Shown here piece after piece: positions 18,501-26,118 of a stretch of 64,000 bases of DNA. The stretch spans positions 1 through 64,000 of the forward strand of contig NZ_LQIX01000053.1 in NCBI RefSeq assembly GCF_001500045.1. The letters are read 5' to 3'. The notes below the pieces were generated by a model. That model was not told the origin of the DNA. It was given only the letters and a program-made list of their open reading frames with translations, and ran no database searches. Both the position numbers and the translations under genes were made by a program. The stretch is from Mycobacterium sp. GA-1199 (lineage in GTDB: Bacteria; Actinomycetota; Actinomycetes; Mycobacteriales; Mycobacteriaceae). Position 1 is the stretch's first letter, and the number at the start of each line of letters is the position of its first letter.

Positions 18501-19198
18501 CGGTCCCGGTGATCACCAGCCCGGAGTGGTCGGGCAGCGAAACCGGTGGGCGCCGCTACGCGCCGTTCACCGTCAACATCGAGGAACTCAAACCGTTTCA
18601 CACGCTGACCGGCCGGATGCACTTCTACCTGGATCACGACTGGCTCGAAGAGCTCGGTGAGCAGCTGCCGATATACCGTCCGCCGCTGGACATGTCGCGG
18701 TTGTTCGGCGAGTCGGCGGTGGGTGGGAGCGACGGTGTGGCGCTGACGGTGCGTTACCTGACCCCGCATTCGAAGTGGTCGATCCACTCGGAGTACCAGG
18801 ACAACCTGTTCATGTTGTCGTTGTCACGCGGCGGGCCGACGATGTGGATGAGCCCGGCCGATGCGGCGAAGATCTCGGTGCGCGACAACGACTGGGTCGA
18901 GGCGGTGAACCGCAACGGCGTGCTGGTGTGCCGCGCGATCGTGTCGCACCGGATGCCCGAGGGCGTGGTGTTCGTCTACCACGTGCAGGAGCGGGTGATC
19001 GACGTGCCACTCAGCGAGACCACCGGGAAGCGCGGCGGTATCCACAATTCGTTGACCCGGCTGCTGATCAAGCCGAGCCATCTGGCAGGCGGATATGCCC
19101 AGATGGCCTTCGCGTTCAACTATCTCGGGCCGACCGGTAACCAACGCGACGAGGTGACCGTCGTCCGGCGGCGTAACCAGGAGGTGGTCTACCAATGA
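15503..19198 (+). CDS. narG: Respiratory nitrate reductase alpha subunit
   Basis: The 1231-residue catalytic subunit reduces nitrate to nitrite at a Mo-bis-MGD centre. The N-terminal [4Fe-4S] site is HGVNCTGSCSWKIYVKDG (His then three Cys, about 53-), with CPRGAAFSWY next. The Mo-ligand Asp lies in SFYDWYADLPVASPQVFGDQTD, and the C-terminal MGD-binding region is present (SKWSIHSEYQDN, SRGGPTMWMSPADA). Length is normal. It overlaps narK by 4 nt and narH by 4 nt. The enzyme supports anaerobic respiration, which fits the adjoining hypoxia genes. Confidence 0.97.
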   Translation: MTITPPHIGGPIEELLERSGRFFTPGEASDDGRTIHRRGGREGDIFYRDRWSHDKVVRSTHGVNCTGSCSWKIYVKDGIITWETQETDYPSVGPDRPEYEPRGCPRGAAFSWYTYSPTRVRYPYARGELVRMYREAKSRVSDPVFAWADIQNDPERRRRYQQARGKGGLVRVSWAEATEMVAAAHVHAIKQYGPDRIAGFSPIPAMSMVSFAAGSRFIELLGGVMTSFYDWYADLPVASPQVFGDQTDVPESGDWWDASYLMMWGSNVPVTRTPDAHWMTEVRYRGTKVVSVSPDYADNTKFADEWMPCAAGTDGALAMAMGHVVLSEFFVKQRVPFFVDYVRKFTDLPFLVKLEERDGRLVPGKNLTAADLGGQAAAQENAAFKPVFLDAATDSVAVPHGSLGFRFGDDGVTKWNLELGELVPALTVLFTEGGETAEVVLPRFDTFDGHGETLSRGVPVRRVGEHLVCTVFDLMLAHYGVARPDLPGDWPTGYYDPKPYTPAWQESITGVAASQAIRIATEFARNAEESGGRSMIIMGAGICQWFHGDATYRAVLALVLLTGAMGRNGGGWAHYVGQEKCRPVTGWSALAMATDWARPPRQMPGTSYWYVHTDQWRYDGYRADALSSPLGRGRFRDRHTMDVLAASTAMGWSPFYPQFDRSSLDVADEARAAGQDISTYVTEKLAQGDLKLAVTDPDNPANWPRVLSVWRANLLGSSSKGNEYFLRHLLGTDSNLQAETTPEAMRPNDITWTDDLPEGKLDMLMSIDFRMTSTTLLSDVVLPAATWYEKHDLSSTDMHPYIHAFNPAVDPPWETHSDFEAFGAIARVFSALAAKHLGVRSDVVLGAMQHDTPGAMAYPGGIEKDWRTDGSVPVPGKTMGPIAVVERDYPAIAEKWAALGPLVEKLGLTTKGVTVRPDKEVEELAAKFGVMNSGRAEGRPAINTAERMAEAILALSGTSNGRLAVEGFRELERRTGRRLVHLAGGSEERRITFADTQARPVPVITSPEWSGSETGGRRYAPFTVNIEELKPFHTLTGRMHFYLDHDWLEELGEQLPIYRPPLDMSRLFGESAVGGSDGVALTVRYLTPHSKWSIHSEYQDNLFMLSLSRGGPTMWMSPADAAKISVRDNDWVEAVNRNGVLVCRAIVSHRMPEGVVFVYHVQERVIDVPLSETTGKRGGIHNSLTRLLIKPSHLAGGYAQMAFAFNYLGPTGNQRDEVTVVRRRNQEVVYQ

Positions 19199-20862
19199 AA
19201 GTCATGGCGCAGATGGCGATGGTGATGAACCTCGACAAATGCATCGGCTGCCATACCTGCTCGGTGACCTGCAAACAGGCCTGGACCAATCGACCCGGTA
19301 CCGAGTACGTCTGGTTCAACAACGTCGAAACCCGTCCCGGCCAAGGCTATCCGCGAACCTACGAAGATCAGGAGCGGTGGCGTGGCGGATGGATACGCGA
19401 CCGCAGAGGTCGGTTGAGGCTGCGCGACGGCGGGCGGCTGAACAAGCTGTTGCGGATCTTCGCCAACCCCAAGATGCCCAGCATCAACGACTACTACGAG
19501 CCGTGGACCTACGATTACGAGAACCTGACGAACGCGCCGTTGGGCGAGCACATGCCGGTGGCCCCACCCCGCAGCCTGATCAGCGGCGAACCGATGAAGG
19601 TTGAGTGGTCGGCGAACTGGGACGACAACCTCGGCGGCTCACCGGAGATCGTCTCCGGAGATCCGGTGCTGCGCAAGGTCAACGAACAGGTCCGCCTCGA
19701 ACTCGAGCAGACCTACATGTTCTACCTGCCGCGGATCTGCGAGCACTGCCTCAATCCCTCGTGCGTCGCGTCGTGTCCGTCGGGGGCGCTCTACAAGCGC
19801 TCCGAGGACGGCATCGTGCTCGTCGACCAGGACCGCTGCCGCGGCTGGCGGATGTGTGTGTCCGGATGTCCCTACAAGAAGGTGTATTTCAACCACAAGA
19901 CCGGCAAGGCCGAAAAATGCACGTTCTGCTACCCGCGCGTCGAGGTCGGGTTGCCGACGGTGTGCTCGGAGACGTGTGTGGGCCGGTTGCGGTATCTGGG
20001 CCTGGTGTTCTACGACGTGGACCGGGTGCTCGAGGCGGCGGCGACGGAGAAGGACACCGACCTCTACGAAGCACAGAAGTCGATCATCCTGGACCCGCAC
20101 GATCCCGAGGTCATCGCCGGCGCCCGCGCGGAAGGCATTTCCGAGGAGTGGATCGAGGCCGCCCAGCGCTCGCCGGTGTACGCGCTGATTCACCGCTATC
20201 AGGTTGCGCTGCCACTGCATCCCGAATACCGGACGATGCCCATGGTCTGGTACATCCCGCCGCTGTCTCCCGTGGTCGACGCGGTCGCCCGCGACGGCCA
20301 TGACGGCGAGGCCCTCGGGAACCTGTTCGGTGCGCTGGAGGCGCTGCGCATTCCGATCGAGTACCTCGCCGGGCTGTTCACGGCCGGGGACACCGCGGTG
20401 GTCGAAGGAGTGCTGCGACGGCTCGCCGCGATGCGGTCCTACATGCGCGACATCAACCTGGGCCGCGAGACCCAGCCGCACATCCCCCAGGCCGTCGGCA
20501 TGTCCGAGGAGCAGATGTACGAGATGTACCGGCTGCTTGCGCTCGCGAAATACGAAGAGCGCTACGTCATTCCGACCGCATACGTCGCCGACGCCCACGC
20601 CCTTGAGGCTCAGGCGCTCGAAGAGCCCGGCTGCTCGCTGTCGTTCGAGGGCGGCCCCGGCATGTACGAGTCGGGTCCGTTCGGTGAGGCCAGCGGCGCC
20701 CCGGTGCCCGTCGCGGTGGAGAGCTTCCATGCGCTGCACCACCGGCAGACCAGTGAGGGCATCGCGGTCACCGAGTCGCGCCCGTCGCGGGTCAACCTGC
20801 TCAACTGGGACGGCCGCGGTGAGCCCAGCGGGATCTTTCCCGAGCGGAGAGCGGATCGATGA
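19195..20862 (+). CDS. narH: Respiratory nitrate reductase beta subunit
   Basis: The 555-residue Fe-S electron-transfer subunit shows the clusters CIGCHTCSVTCKQ (about 16-28), CEHCLNPSCVASCPSGA, CRGWRMCVSGCPYKK (Trp replaces one Cys, as in the [3Fe-4S] site of NarH) and CTFCYPRVEVGLPTVCSETC. It passes electrons from NarI haem to NarG. ATG 19195 overlaps the narG stop, and the 3' end overlaps narJ by 4 nt. Nothing unusual. Confidence 0.97.
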   Translation: MKVMAQMAMVMNLDKCIGCHTCSVTCKQAWTNRPGTEYVWFNNVETRPGQGYPRTYEDQERWRGGWIRDRRGRLRLRDGGRLNKLLRIFANPKMPSINDYYEPWTYDYENLTNAPLGEHMPVAPPRSLISGEPMKVEWSANWDDNLGGSPEIVSGDPVLRKVNEQVRLELEQTYMFYLPRICEHCLNPSCVASCPSGALYKRSEDGIVLVDQDRCRGWRMCVSGCPYKKVYFNHKTGKAEKCTFCYPRVEVGLPTVCSETCVGRLRYLGLVFYDVDRVLEAAATEKDTDLYEAQKSIILDPHDPEVIAGARAEGISEEWIEAAQRSPVYALIHRYQVALPLHPEYRTMPMVWYIPPLSPVVDAVARDGHDGEALGNLFGALEALRIPIEYLAGLFTAGDTAVVEGVLRRLAAMRSYMRDINLGRETQPHIPQAVGMSEEQMYEMYRLLALAKYEERYVIPTAYVADAHALEAQALEEPGCSLSFEGGPGMYESGPFGEASGAPVPVAVESFHALHHRQTSEGIAVTESRPSRVNLLNWDGRGEPSGIFPERRADR

Positions 20863-21512
20863 AACTGCTCAGGAGCAGACGCGGATCCACCCTCGAACAT
20901 CGCCTCGTGTGGCAGGCGGCCGCCTTGCTGTTGACCTATCCGGACGACCAGCAGGCCGAGCGGCTGGCCACCGTCGAGGAGCTGTTGGCGCATCTTTCCG
21001 CCACACCCGCAGACCTGCTCGCCGGCACCGTGGCGGCGTTGCGCGCCAAGGACCCGATGCAGGCGCAGGTCGACTATGTCGACACCTTCGACATGCGACG
21101 GCGCACCACGATGTACCTGACGTACTGGACGGCCGGAGACACCCGCAACCGAGGCAACCACATGCTGGCATTCGCCCGCACCTACCGGGAGGCGGGCGTC
21201 AACCCGCCGGAAGGCGAGGCCCCCGACTACCTGCCCGTGGTGCTCGAGTTCGCCGCCACCGTCGACCCCGCGGCGGGGCGGCGCCTGCTCGTCGAGCACC
21301 GCGCCCCCATCGACCTGCTGTGCGAGGCACTGCAGCAGTCCGCATCCCTGTACGCACCCGCCGTCGCCGCCGTCTGCCAAACACTTCCGGCCCGTACCGA
21401 GCAGGACATCCAACGGGCGCAGCGACTGGCCGCCGCCGGCCCGCCCACCGAATCGGTTGGTCTACAACCGTTTACGTTGACCGTGCCGCCACGACGCGCA
21501 CAAGGAGTTTGA
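20859..21512 (+). CDS. narJ: Nitrate reductase assembly chaperone, delta subunit
   Basis: The 217-residue protein is of the NarJ/TorD family; it binds NarG and helps insert the molybdenum cofactor. Features are the helical N-terminus (QAAALLLTYPDDQQAERL), the conserved YVDTFDMRRRTTMYLTYW (about 69-86) and the DYLPVVLEF motif. It overlaps narH by 4 nt and ends 1 nt before narI. Length is typical. Confidence 0.95.
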   Translation: MKLLRSRRGSTLEHRLVWQAAALLLTYPDDQQAERLATVEELLAHLSATPADLLAGTVAALRAKDPMQAQVDYVDTFDMRRRTTMYLTYWTAGDTRNRGNHMLAFARTYREAGVNPPEGEAPDYLPVVLEFAATVDPAAGRRLLVEHRAPIDLLCEALQQSASLYAPAVAAVCQTLPARTEQDIQRAQRLAAAGPPTESVGLQPFTLTVPPRRAQGV

Positions 21513-21513
21513 C

Positions 21514-22245
21514 ATGTCGGGCTGGGAGATCTTCTGGGACGTGGTGCCGTACGTGACGCTGGCGATCGTCGCGGTCGGCATCTGGTGGCGGTACCGCTAC
21601 GACAAGTTCGGCTGGACCACCCGTTCGTCACAGCTGTACGAATCACGGCTGTTGCGCATCGGCAGCCCGATGTTCCACTTCGGCATCCTGGTCGTCATCG
21701 TCGGACACATCATCGGGCTGGTGATTCCCGAATCATGGACCGACGCAATCGGACTCAGCGATCACGCCTACCACATCCAGGCGATGGTGCTCGGCGCGAT
21801 CGCCGGCGTCACCACGCTGACGGGTATCGCGTTGCTGGTCTTCCGCCGTCGCACCACCGGGCCGGTCTTCCTGGCCACCACGGCCAACGACAAAGTGATG
21901 TACCTGGTCCTGGTGATGGCCATCGTCGCGGGCCTCGCGTGCACGCTGATCGGCGCGACCCCCGTCGGCGCCGAGCACGACTACCGGCAGACGGTGTCGC
22001 CGTGGTTCCGGTCGATCTGGATCCTGCAACCACGCGGCGACCTGATGGCCCAGGCGCCGTTGTGGTTCCACATCCACGTGATCATCGCCCTGGTGCTGTT
22101 CTGTCTGTGGCCGTTCACGCGGCTGGTGCATGTGTTCAGCGCGCCCATCGGCTACCTGTTTCGGCCTTACATCGTCTACCGCAGCCGCGAGGTCGTCGAC
22201 AAGGGTGAGTTGGTCGGTTCGCGCCCGCATCGCCGCGGTTGGTGA
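21514..22245 (+). CDS. narI: Respiratory nitrate reductase gamma subunit (b-type cytochrome)
   Basis: This 243-residue membrane protein has five helices and conserved haem-ligand histidines (FHFGILVVIVGHIIGL near 50-65; WFHIHVIIALVLF and FTRLVHVFS near 190-212). NarI oxidises menaquinol and delivers electrons to NarH. A clear ribosome site, AAGGAG, precedes the ATG. It ends 2 nt from the convergent HTH regulator, with no visible terminator between them. Confidence 0.95.
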   Translation: MSGWEIFWDVVPYVTLAIVAVGIWWRYRYDKFGWTTRSSQLYESRLLRIGSPMFHFGILVVIVGHIIGLVIPESWTDAIGLSDHAYHIQAMVLGAIAGVTTLTGIALLVFRRRTTGPVFLATTANDKVMYLVLVMAIVAGLACTLIGATPVGAEHDYRQTVSPWFRSIWILQPRGDLMAQAPLWFHIHVIIALVLFCLWPFTRLVHVFSAPIGYLFRPYIVYRSREVVDKGELVGSRPHRRGW

Positions 22246-22246
22246 A

Positions 22247-22909
22247 TCAGGCGCCGTGCACCAGCACACAGCATCGGCCTTGCCGAGGGCTGAGTTCCGC
22301 ACGCGCACCGGGTGCTGAACTGCCGTCGATCACACCCTCGACAAGCTGCAGGTTCAGCCCGCAGACCACCTCCAAATGGTCCTTCGCCACCGAGTGAAAC
22401 GGGCAGTTGCGCAGGGTGATACAGCCCTCGGTATCCGATTGAGGTAGATAGCCGCAGTCGCGCAACGCGGCCACCATGTCACCCTCGGCGTCGATCGCGG
22501 CCCGCCGTCCGGTTTCGCGGGCGGCCGCACCCAGGGCCGACCGCACCGCTCCTCCGGCGTCCTGCTCGATCGAGGCGACCAGCAACCTAGCGAGCAACAA
22601 ATAGTCGCGCGGCGGGACGCTGACGACGATCTCGTCCGCGGTCCTGGTGTAGAGCTTGGCCGGACGCCCGGCGCCGGGGCCGCCACGACCGGCGGGCCGC
22701 TGATAGCTGACGGCCAGCAGGCCACCGTCGGCGAGTTTGTCCAAGTGATAGGCGGCCAGGGTGCGACCGATCCCTACCGCCGCGGCGGCGGCCTCCCTGG
22801 AGACCGGATCGTCACGCTCCACGACGAACTCGTAGAGCCGACGGCGGATCGGATCGTCCAGGCTGGTCAGTGCCGCCACGGAGGCGGGGTCGGTGAACTG
22901 CGCAGCCAC
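22247..22909 (-). CDS. HTH regulator with C-terminal Cys cluster, SufR-like
   Basis: The 220-residue protein has an N-terminal winged helix (LDDPIRRRLYEFV...VSREAAAAAVGIGRTLAAYHLDKLADGGLL) followed by a ligand domain. The C-terminal part carries the Cys pattern CGYLPQSDTEGC-ITLRNCPFHS-VAKDHLEVVCGLNLQLVEG, plus RCC near the end. In relatives such as SufR these cysteines hold an Fe-S cluster, making the repressor redox- or iron-responsive. It is divergent from the DoxX-like gene across 92 nt that include a palindrome, so it most likely controls that gene and itself. Whether it also controls nar is unknown. Confidence 0.75.
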   Translation of the reverse strand: MAAQFTDPASVAALTSLDDPIRRRLYEFVVERDDPVSREAAAAAVGIGRTLAAYHLDKLADGGLLAVSYQRPAGRGGPGAGRPAKLYTRTADEIVVSVPPRDYLLLARLLVASIEQDAGGAVRSALGAAARETGRRAAIDAEGDMVAALRDCGYLPQSDTEGCITLRNCPFHSVAKDHLEVVCGLNLQLVEGVIDGSSAPGARAELSPRQGRCCVLVHGA

Positions 22910-22934
22910 GCCGGAATTCTATCACTAAAAACTC

Positions 22935-22970
22935 TTGACAAAACTGATCAAGGGGTATGGTCTAAAAGAC
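22935..22970 (+). promoter_or_regulatory. Promoter and palindrome between SufR-like and DoxX-like genes
   Basis: TTGACA (22935-22940) is a perfect -35. TATGGT at 22956-22961 could serve as -10 with a 15-nt spacer, or a poorer hexamer two bases on with 17. Overlapping the -10/start region is GTCT-AAA-AGAC (22960-22970), an 11-nt perfect palindrome placed where a repressor would block RNA polymerase. A second palindrome, TTTCTAGAAA (22980-22989), overlaps the ribosome site of the DoxX-like gene. Confidence 0.5.
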
Positions 22971-23001
22971 ATAAAGTTTATTTCTAGAAAGGAACGGCAT
23001 C

Positions 23002-23454
23002 ATGACCACCTCGAATGCGTCCTCACTCGACCACTCGGCGAGCCCGCTGCTGCGCGCCCGCACCGATCCCGTCTACGCCGCCTACCTGATCCTGAGGATC
23101 GGGTTCGCAGTGCTGCCGATCGTGATGGGCCTCGACAAATTCACCAACGTGCTGACCCAATGGGACGGTTACCTCGCGCCGTGGATCGTCGACCTCAGCC
23201 CGTTCACCGCACACCAGACGATGTTGATCGTCGGCGTGGTCGAGATCGTGGCCGGAATCGCGGTCGCGCTCAAACCGCGATACGCCGCATATGTCGTCGC
23301 CCTCTGGCTCGCGGGCATCATCATCAATCTGCTGACCTACCCCGGGTTCTACGACGTCGCCCTGCGCGATTTCGGTCTGCTGTTGGGCGCGTTGACGCTG
23401 GGTCGGTTGGCTTCGGTGTACGACGCACCGCTGCACACCCGGGCCACGCGATGA
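23002..23454 (+). CDS. DoxX-like small membrane protein
   Basis: This 150-residue protein has four predicted helices (about 26-45, 68-88, 92-112, 118-138). The pattern ILRIGFAVLPIVMGLDKFTNVLTQWDGYL, and a Glu in the second helix (VVEIVAGIAVALKP), are those of DoxX/MauE-type proteins, often linked to thiol or quinone redox. ATG follows AAAGGAA. It is divergent from the Cys-cluster regulator and ends in a strong hairpin. The specific reaction is unknown. Confidence 0.65.
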   Translation: MTTSNASSLDHSASPLLRARTDPVYAAYLILRIGFAVLPIVMGLDKFTNVLTQWDGYLAPWIVDLSPFTAHQTMLIVGVVEIVAGIAVALKPRYAAYVVALWLAGIIINLLTYPGFYDVALRDFGLLLGALTLGRLASVYDAPLHTRATR

Positions 23455-23470
23455 GCTAGGCGCCGACCGT

Positions 23471-23503
23471 GGCACGAGCTCGAATGTCCGTCGAGCTCGT
23501 GCC
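23471..23503. terminator. Strong hairpin terminator between convergent genes
   Basis: GGCACGAGCTCGA and TCGAGCTCGTGCC form a perfect 13-bp stem with a 7-nt loop (ATGTCCG). It lies 16 nt past the DoxX-like stop and 33 nt past the TMEM175-like stop, so it can serve both directions. No U-tract, as is usual in mycobacteria. Confidence 0.75.
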
Positions 23504-23536
23504 CACGCTCAACTCCAACGGACACGACTCCACGGG

Positions 23537-24202
23537 TCAGCGCGCTCGTCCGGCGGCCCGCAGCGCAGCGAAGGGCACGATGAAGTACACGGCGATCATC
23601 AGGTAGCCGAAGACGGCGATGACCGGGGCGAACAGCCCCGCCGCAATGAACACGGCGTAGCCGGCCAGGCCCGGAGTGAGCCTCTTGGTGATGAGTCTGA
23701 CATCCGCGTCGGCCACGCCGGCCCTGATCAAGCGTTGCCACACCGCATAACGCCACATCAACGAAACCACCACCGACACCAGAAGCAGGTTGATGCCGTA
23801 GACGGTCACCGCGACACGTTGGGCATCGCTCTCGGCGATGTAGTCCCCCAACAGCCGAGTGGGGAACGGCAGGAATGAAACGAGCAACAGCAGCAGCAGG
23901 TTCAGCCGGATGAGCGCGGGGGTGGCGCGGTCGAGGAATTCGGTGATCACCGTGTGTTCGAGCCACACCGCACCGATCGTCGAGAAGCTCACAAGATAGG
24001 TCAGATACGACGGCCACTGGCGTACCACGGCAGCCAGCAGGTCATCCTCGGAACCGTCGGGCACACCGATCTCGAGGACCAACAGGGTGATCGCGATGGC
24101 GAACACGCCATCGCTGAACGCTTCCATCCGGGTCGTCCGGTAGCCGGACGGTCGAGCAGCCTCCGCCCGTTCCGCTGCCACAGTGGTTGAGTATCCCTCC
24201 AC
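23537..24202 (-). CDS. TMEM175/DUF1211-like potassium channel
   Basis: The 221-residue protein starts its first helix with the family signature RMEAFSDGVFAIAITLLVLEI (about 25-45). Six helices are predicted, as for bacterial TMEM175 proteins, which are K+-selective channels working as tetramers. The promoter region is shared with the divergent ferredoxin gene, and two DosR-type sites lie 35-76 nt upstream of its start, so hypoxic control is plausible. An upstream start choice (24202 versus ATG 24127 at MEAFSDG) affects only a short cytosolic tail. Confidence 0.82.
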   Translation of the reverse strand: MEGYSTTVAAERAEAARPSGYRTTRMEAFSDGVFAIAITLLVLEIGVPDGSEDDLLAAVVRQWPSYLTYLVSFSTIGAVWLEHTVITEFLDRATPALIRLNLLLLLLVSFLPFPTRLLGDYIAESDAQRVAVTVYGINLLLVSVVVSLMWRYAVWQRLIRAGVADADVRLITKRLTPGLAGYAVFIAAGLFAPVIAVFGYLMIAVYFIVPFAALRAAGRAR

Positions 24203-24236
24203 CGACGTGCCCGCGGAGCTATTCGGGCGCGCGGCG

Positions 24237-24278
24237 CCAGGGCCTTTGGTCCTCGAAGCTACCGGCCTTCGACCCGCG
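24237..24278. promoter_or_regulatory. Tandem DosR boxes, ferredoxin/TMEM175 promoter
   Basis: Site 1 core is GGGCCTTTGGTCCT (24240-24253) and site 2 core is CCGGCCTTCGACCC (24262-24275); centres are 22 bp apart. Both fit GGGNC-N4-GNCCC, site 1 with one mismatch and site 2 with a perfect right half only. They lie 34-75 nt before the ferredoxin ATG. Confidence 0.75.
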
Positions 24279-24311
24279 ACGGCTGCGCCCGCCCGTTCCT
24301 ACACTGCGGCC

Positions 24312-24650
24312 ATGACCTACGTCATCAGCAGCGCGTGCGTGGACGTGATGCACAAGTCCTGTGTCCCGGAATGCCCGGTCGACTGCATCTATGAGGGCGC
24401 GCGATCGCTGTACATCAATCCCGACGAATGCGTGGACTGCGGCGCGTGCAAGCTGGCGTGCGAAGAGGGCGCGATCTACTTCGAGACGGATCTGCCCGAA
24501 GACGAGCACGGCCACCTCGCCGACAATGCCGCGTTCTTCTCCCAGGTCCTGCCCGGCCGCGACACTCCCCTCGGTGTCCCGGGCGGTGCCGCCAAGCTCG
24601 GCCCGGTCGGCGTCGACGCGCCTCTGGTCGCGGCGATGCCGCCGCGGTGA
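24312..24650 (+). CDS. fdxA: 7Fe ferredoxin
   Basis: The 112-residue ferredoxin has N-terminal Cys9, Cys17, Cys21 and Cys25 (CVDVMHKSCVPECPVDC), then CVDCGACKLAC, the pattern of bacterial [3Fe-4S]/[4Fe-4S] ferredoxins. ATG 24312 gives the normal MTYVISSACVD start. M. tuberculosis FdxA (Rv2007c) is a DosR-regulon member, and this copy sits directly behind two DosR-type sites. Likely partners include the neighbouring oxidoreductases. The C-terminal tail (about 75-112) is longer and Ala/Pro/Gly-rich. Confidence 0.92.
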   Translation: MTYVISSACVDVMHKSCVPECPVDCIYEGARSLYINPDECVDCGACKLACEEGAIYFETDLPEDEHGHLADNAAFFSQVLPGRDTPLGVPGGAAKLGPVGVDAPLVAAMPPR

Positions 24651-24651
24651 A

Positions 24652-24671
24652 GTAGGGACCTAAGGCTCTAC
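24652..24671. promoter_or_regulatory. DosR box before the WS/DGAT gene
   Basis: The core GGGACCTAAGGCTC (24655-24668) keeps the left half GGGAC and the A/T-containing centre; the right half GCTC departs from GTCCC. It starts 2 nt after the ferredoxin stop and ends 32 nt before the acyltransferase ATG. Only one convincing site here. Confidence 0.6.
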
Positions 24672-24703
24672 TAACGCGTCCGCCGGTCGCCGAGAGTGGA
24701 GGA

Positions 24704-26113
24704 ATGGAGCAGCTCACGACACTGGACGCCGGATTCCTGCACGCCGAAGACTCCGACCCCCACGTGAGCCTCGCGATCGGCGCCGTCGCCGTCCTCGCCG
24801 GGCCGATGCCCGAATTCGATTCGCTGGTCGCCGATCTCAGCGAGCGAGTTCTGACGGTGCCCCGCTTCCGGCAGGTATTGCGCACCCATCCGCTCGACCT
24901 CGAGGCCCCCGATTGGATCGATGATGCGCACGTCGACATCACCCACCACATCCGTCGGGCGGCGCTGCCCCGGCCCGGCGACGACGCAGCCCTGTTCCGC
25001 TGGGCCGCCGAAGTCATGGAACGCCGCCTGGACCGCGACAGGCCGTTGTGGGAGTGCTGGATCGTCGACGGTCTGGCGCACAACCGGTGGGCGATGCTGA
25101 TGAAGATCCACCACTGCATCGCCGACGGGGTCGCGGCGACCCATCTGCTCGCGCGTCTGTGCGACGGGCACGACGGCGAGGCACCCGCGAGGGCGCTTCG
25201 TTCTGCGCGGCCGGCGCCGAAAGGCCCGCGGCTGCCCGCCCTGTCGCTCAACCCGATCGACTGGATGACCGCGGCGTGGCGGACGTCTGTAGGTGTGAGT
25301 TCTGCCGCGACGCAGGCTCTGCACGGAGCCGTCGAGATAGCGGGTGGGCTTCTGCGACCGACCCCCTCGTCGTCGCTGACCGGTCCGGTGTCCGACCTGC
25401 GCCGCTACGCCGCAGTCGAGGTGTCACTGCCGGACGTGCACCGCATCTGCGAGCGGTTCGACGTCACGGTCAACGACGTCGCGCTGGCGGCGATCACCGA
25501 CAGCTACCGCAGCCTCCTGATGCGTCGCGGTGAGAAGCCCCGCCGCACCGCGCTGCGCACCCTGGTGCCGGTTTCGGTGCGGTCCCCGGATGCGGCCGAC
25601 GAACCCGACAACCGCGTGTCGGTGATGCTGCCCTACCTCCCCGTCGACAAGGCCGACCCGATTCAGCAGCTGCAGACCGTGCACGCTCGTCTCTGCAGGT
25701 CGAAGGCGAGCGGACAGCGCGAGGCCGGCAACCTCCTGGTCTCCGCGGCGAACGTGATCCCCTTCCCACTGACAGCGTGGACGGTGCGCACGTTGACCCG
25801 ACTCCCTCAGCGCGGCGTCGTGACGCTGGCGACGAACGTGCCCGGCCCCCGTAAACGGTTGCACCTCAAAGGCCGCGAGGTCATCCGGTTGCTCCCGATC
25901 CCGCCGCTGGCCCTGCGACTGCGCACCGGCATCGCGATCCTGAGCTACGCCGACCACCTCGCGTTCGGGATCATCGGCGATTACGACGCCGCACCCGACG
26001 TCGAAGAACTCGCCGAAGGGATCGAGCGAGCCGTGACCCGACTGGCCGACTTGAGCGTCGGCCACTGGCGGTGCACCCCCGTCGGCACTCTCGCTCTGGT
26101 TCAAGGAGGCTGA
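24704..26113 (+). CDS. WS/DGAT acyltransferase (triacylglycerol synthase family)
   Basis: This 469-residue enzyme has the catalytic HHxxxDG motif, HHCIADG, at residues 136-142 (His137 expected to act as base), and the PLWECWIVDGL and NVPGPRK signatures of mycobacterial Tgs proteins. These make triacylglycerol from diacylglycerol and acyl-CoA; M. tuberculosis Tgs1 is DosR-induced and stores lipid in dormancy. A DosR-type site precedes it. It is probably co-transcribed with the FMN-binding gene 5 nt downstream. A second member is encoded at 46992-48350. Confidence 0.9.
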   Translation: MEQLTTLDAGFLHAEDSDPHVSLAIGAVAVLAGPMPEFDSLVADLSERVLTVPRFRQVLRTHPLDLEAPDWIDDAHVDITHHIRRAALPRPGDDAALFRWAAEVMERRLDRDRPLWECWIVDGLAHNRWAMLMKIHHCIADGVAATHLLARLCDGHDGEAPARALRSARPAPKGPRLPALSLNPIDWMTAAWRTSVGVSSAATQALHGAVEIAGGLLRPTPSSSLTGPVSDLRRYAAVEVSLPDVHRICERFDVTVNDVALAAITDSYRSLLMRRGEKPRRTALRTLVPVSVRSPDAADEPDNRVSVMLPYLPVDKADPIQQLQTVHARLCRSKASGQREAGNLLVSAANVIPFPLTAWTVRTLTRLPQRGVVTLATNVPGPRKRLHLKGREVIRLLPIPPLALRLRTGIAILSYADHLAFGIIGDYDAAPDVEELAEGIERAVTRLADLSVGHWRCTPVGTLALVQGG

Positions 26114-26118
26114 GGAAT

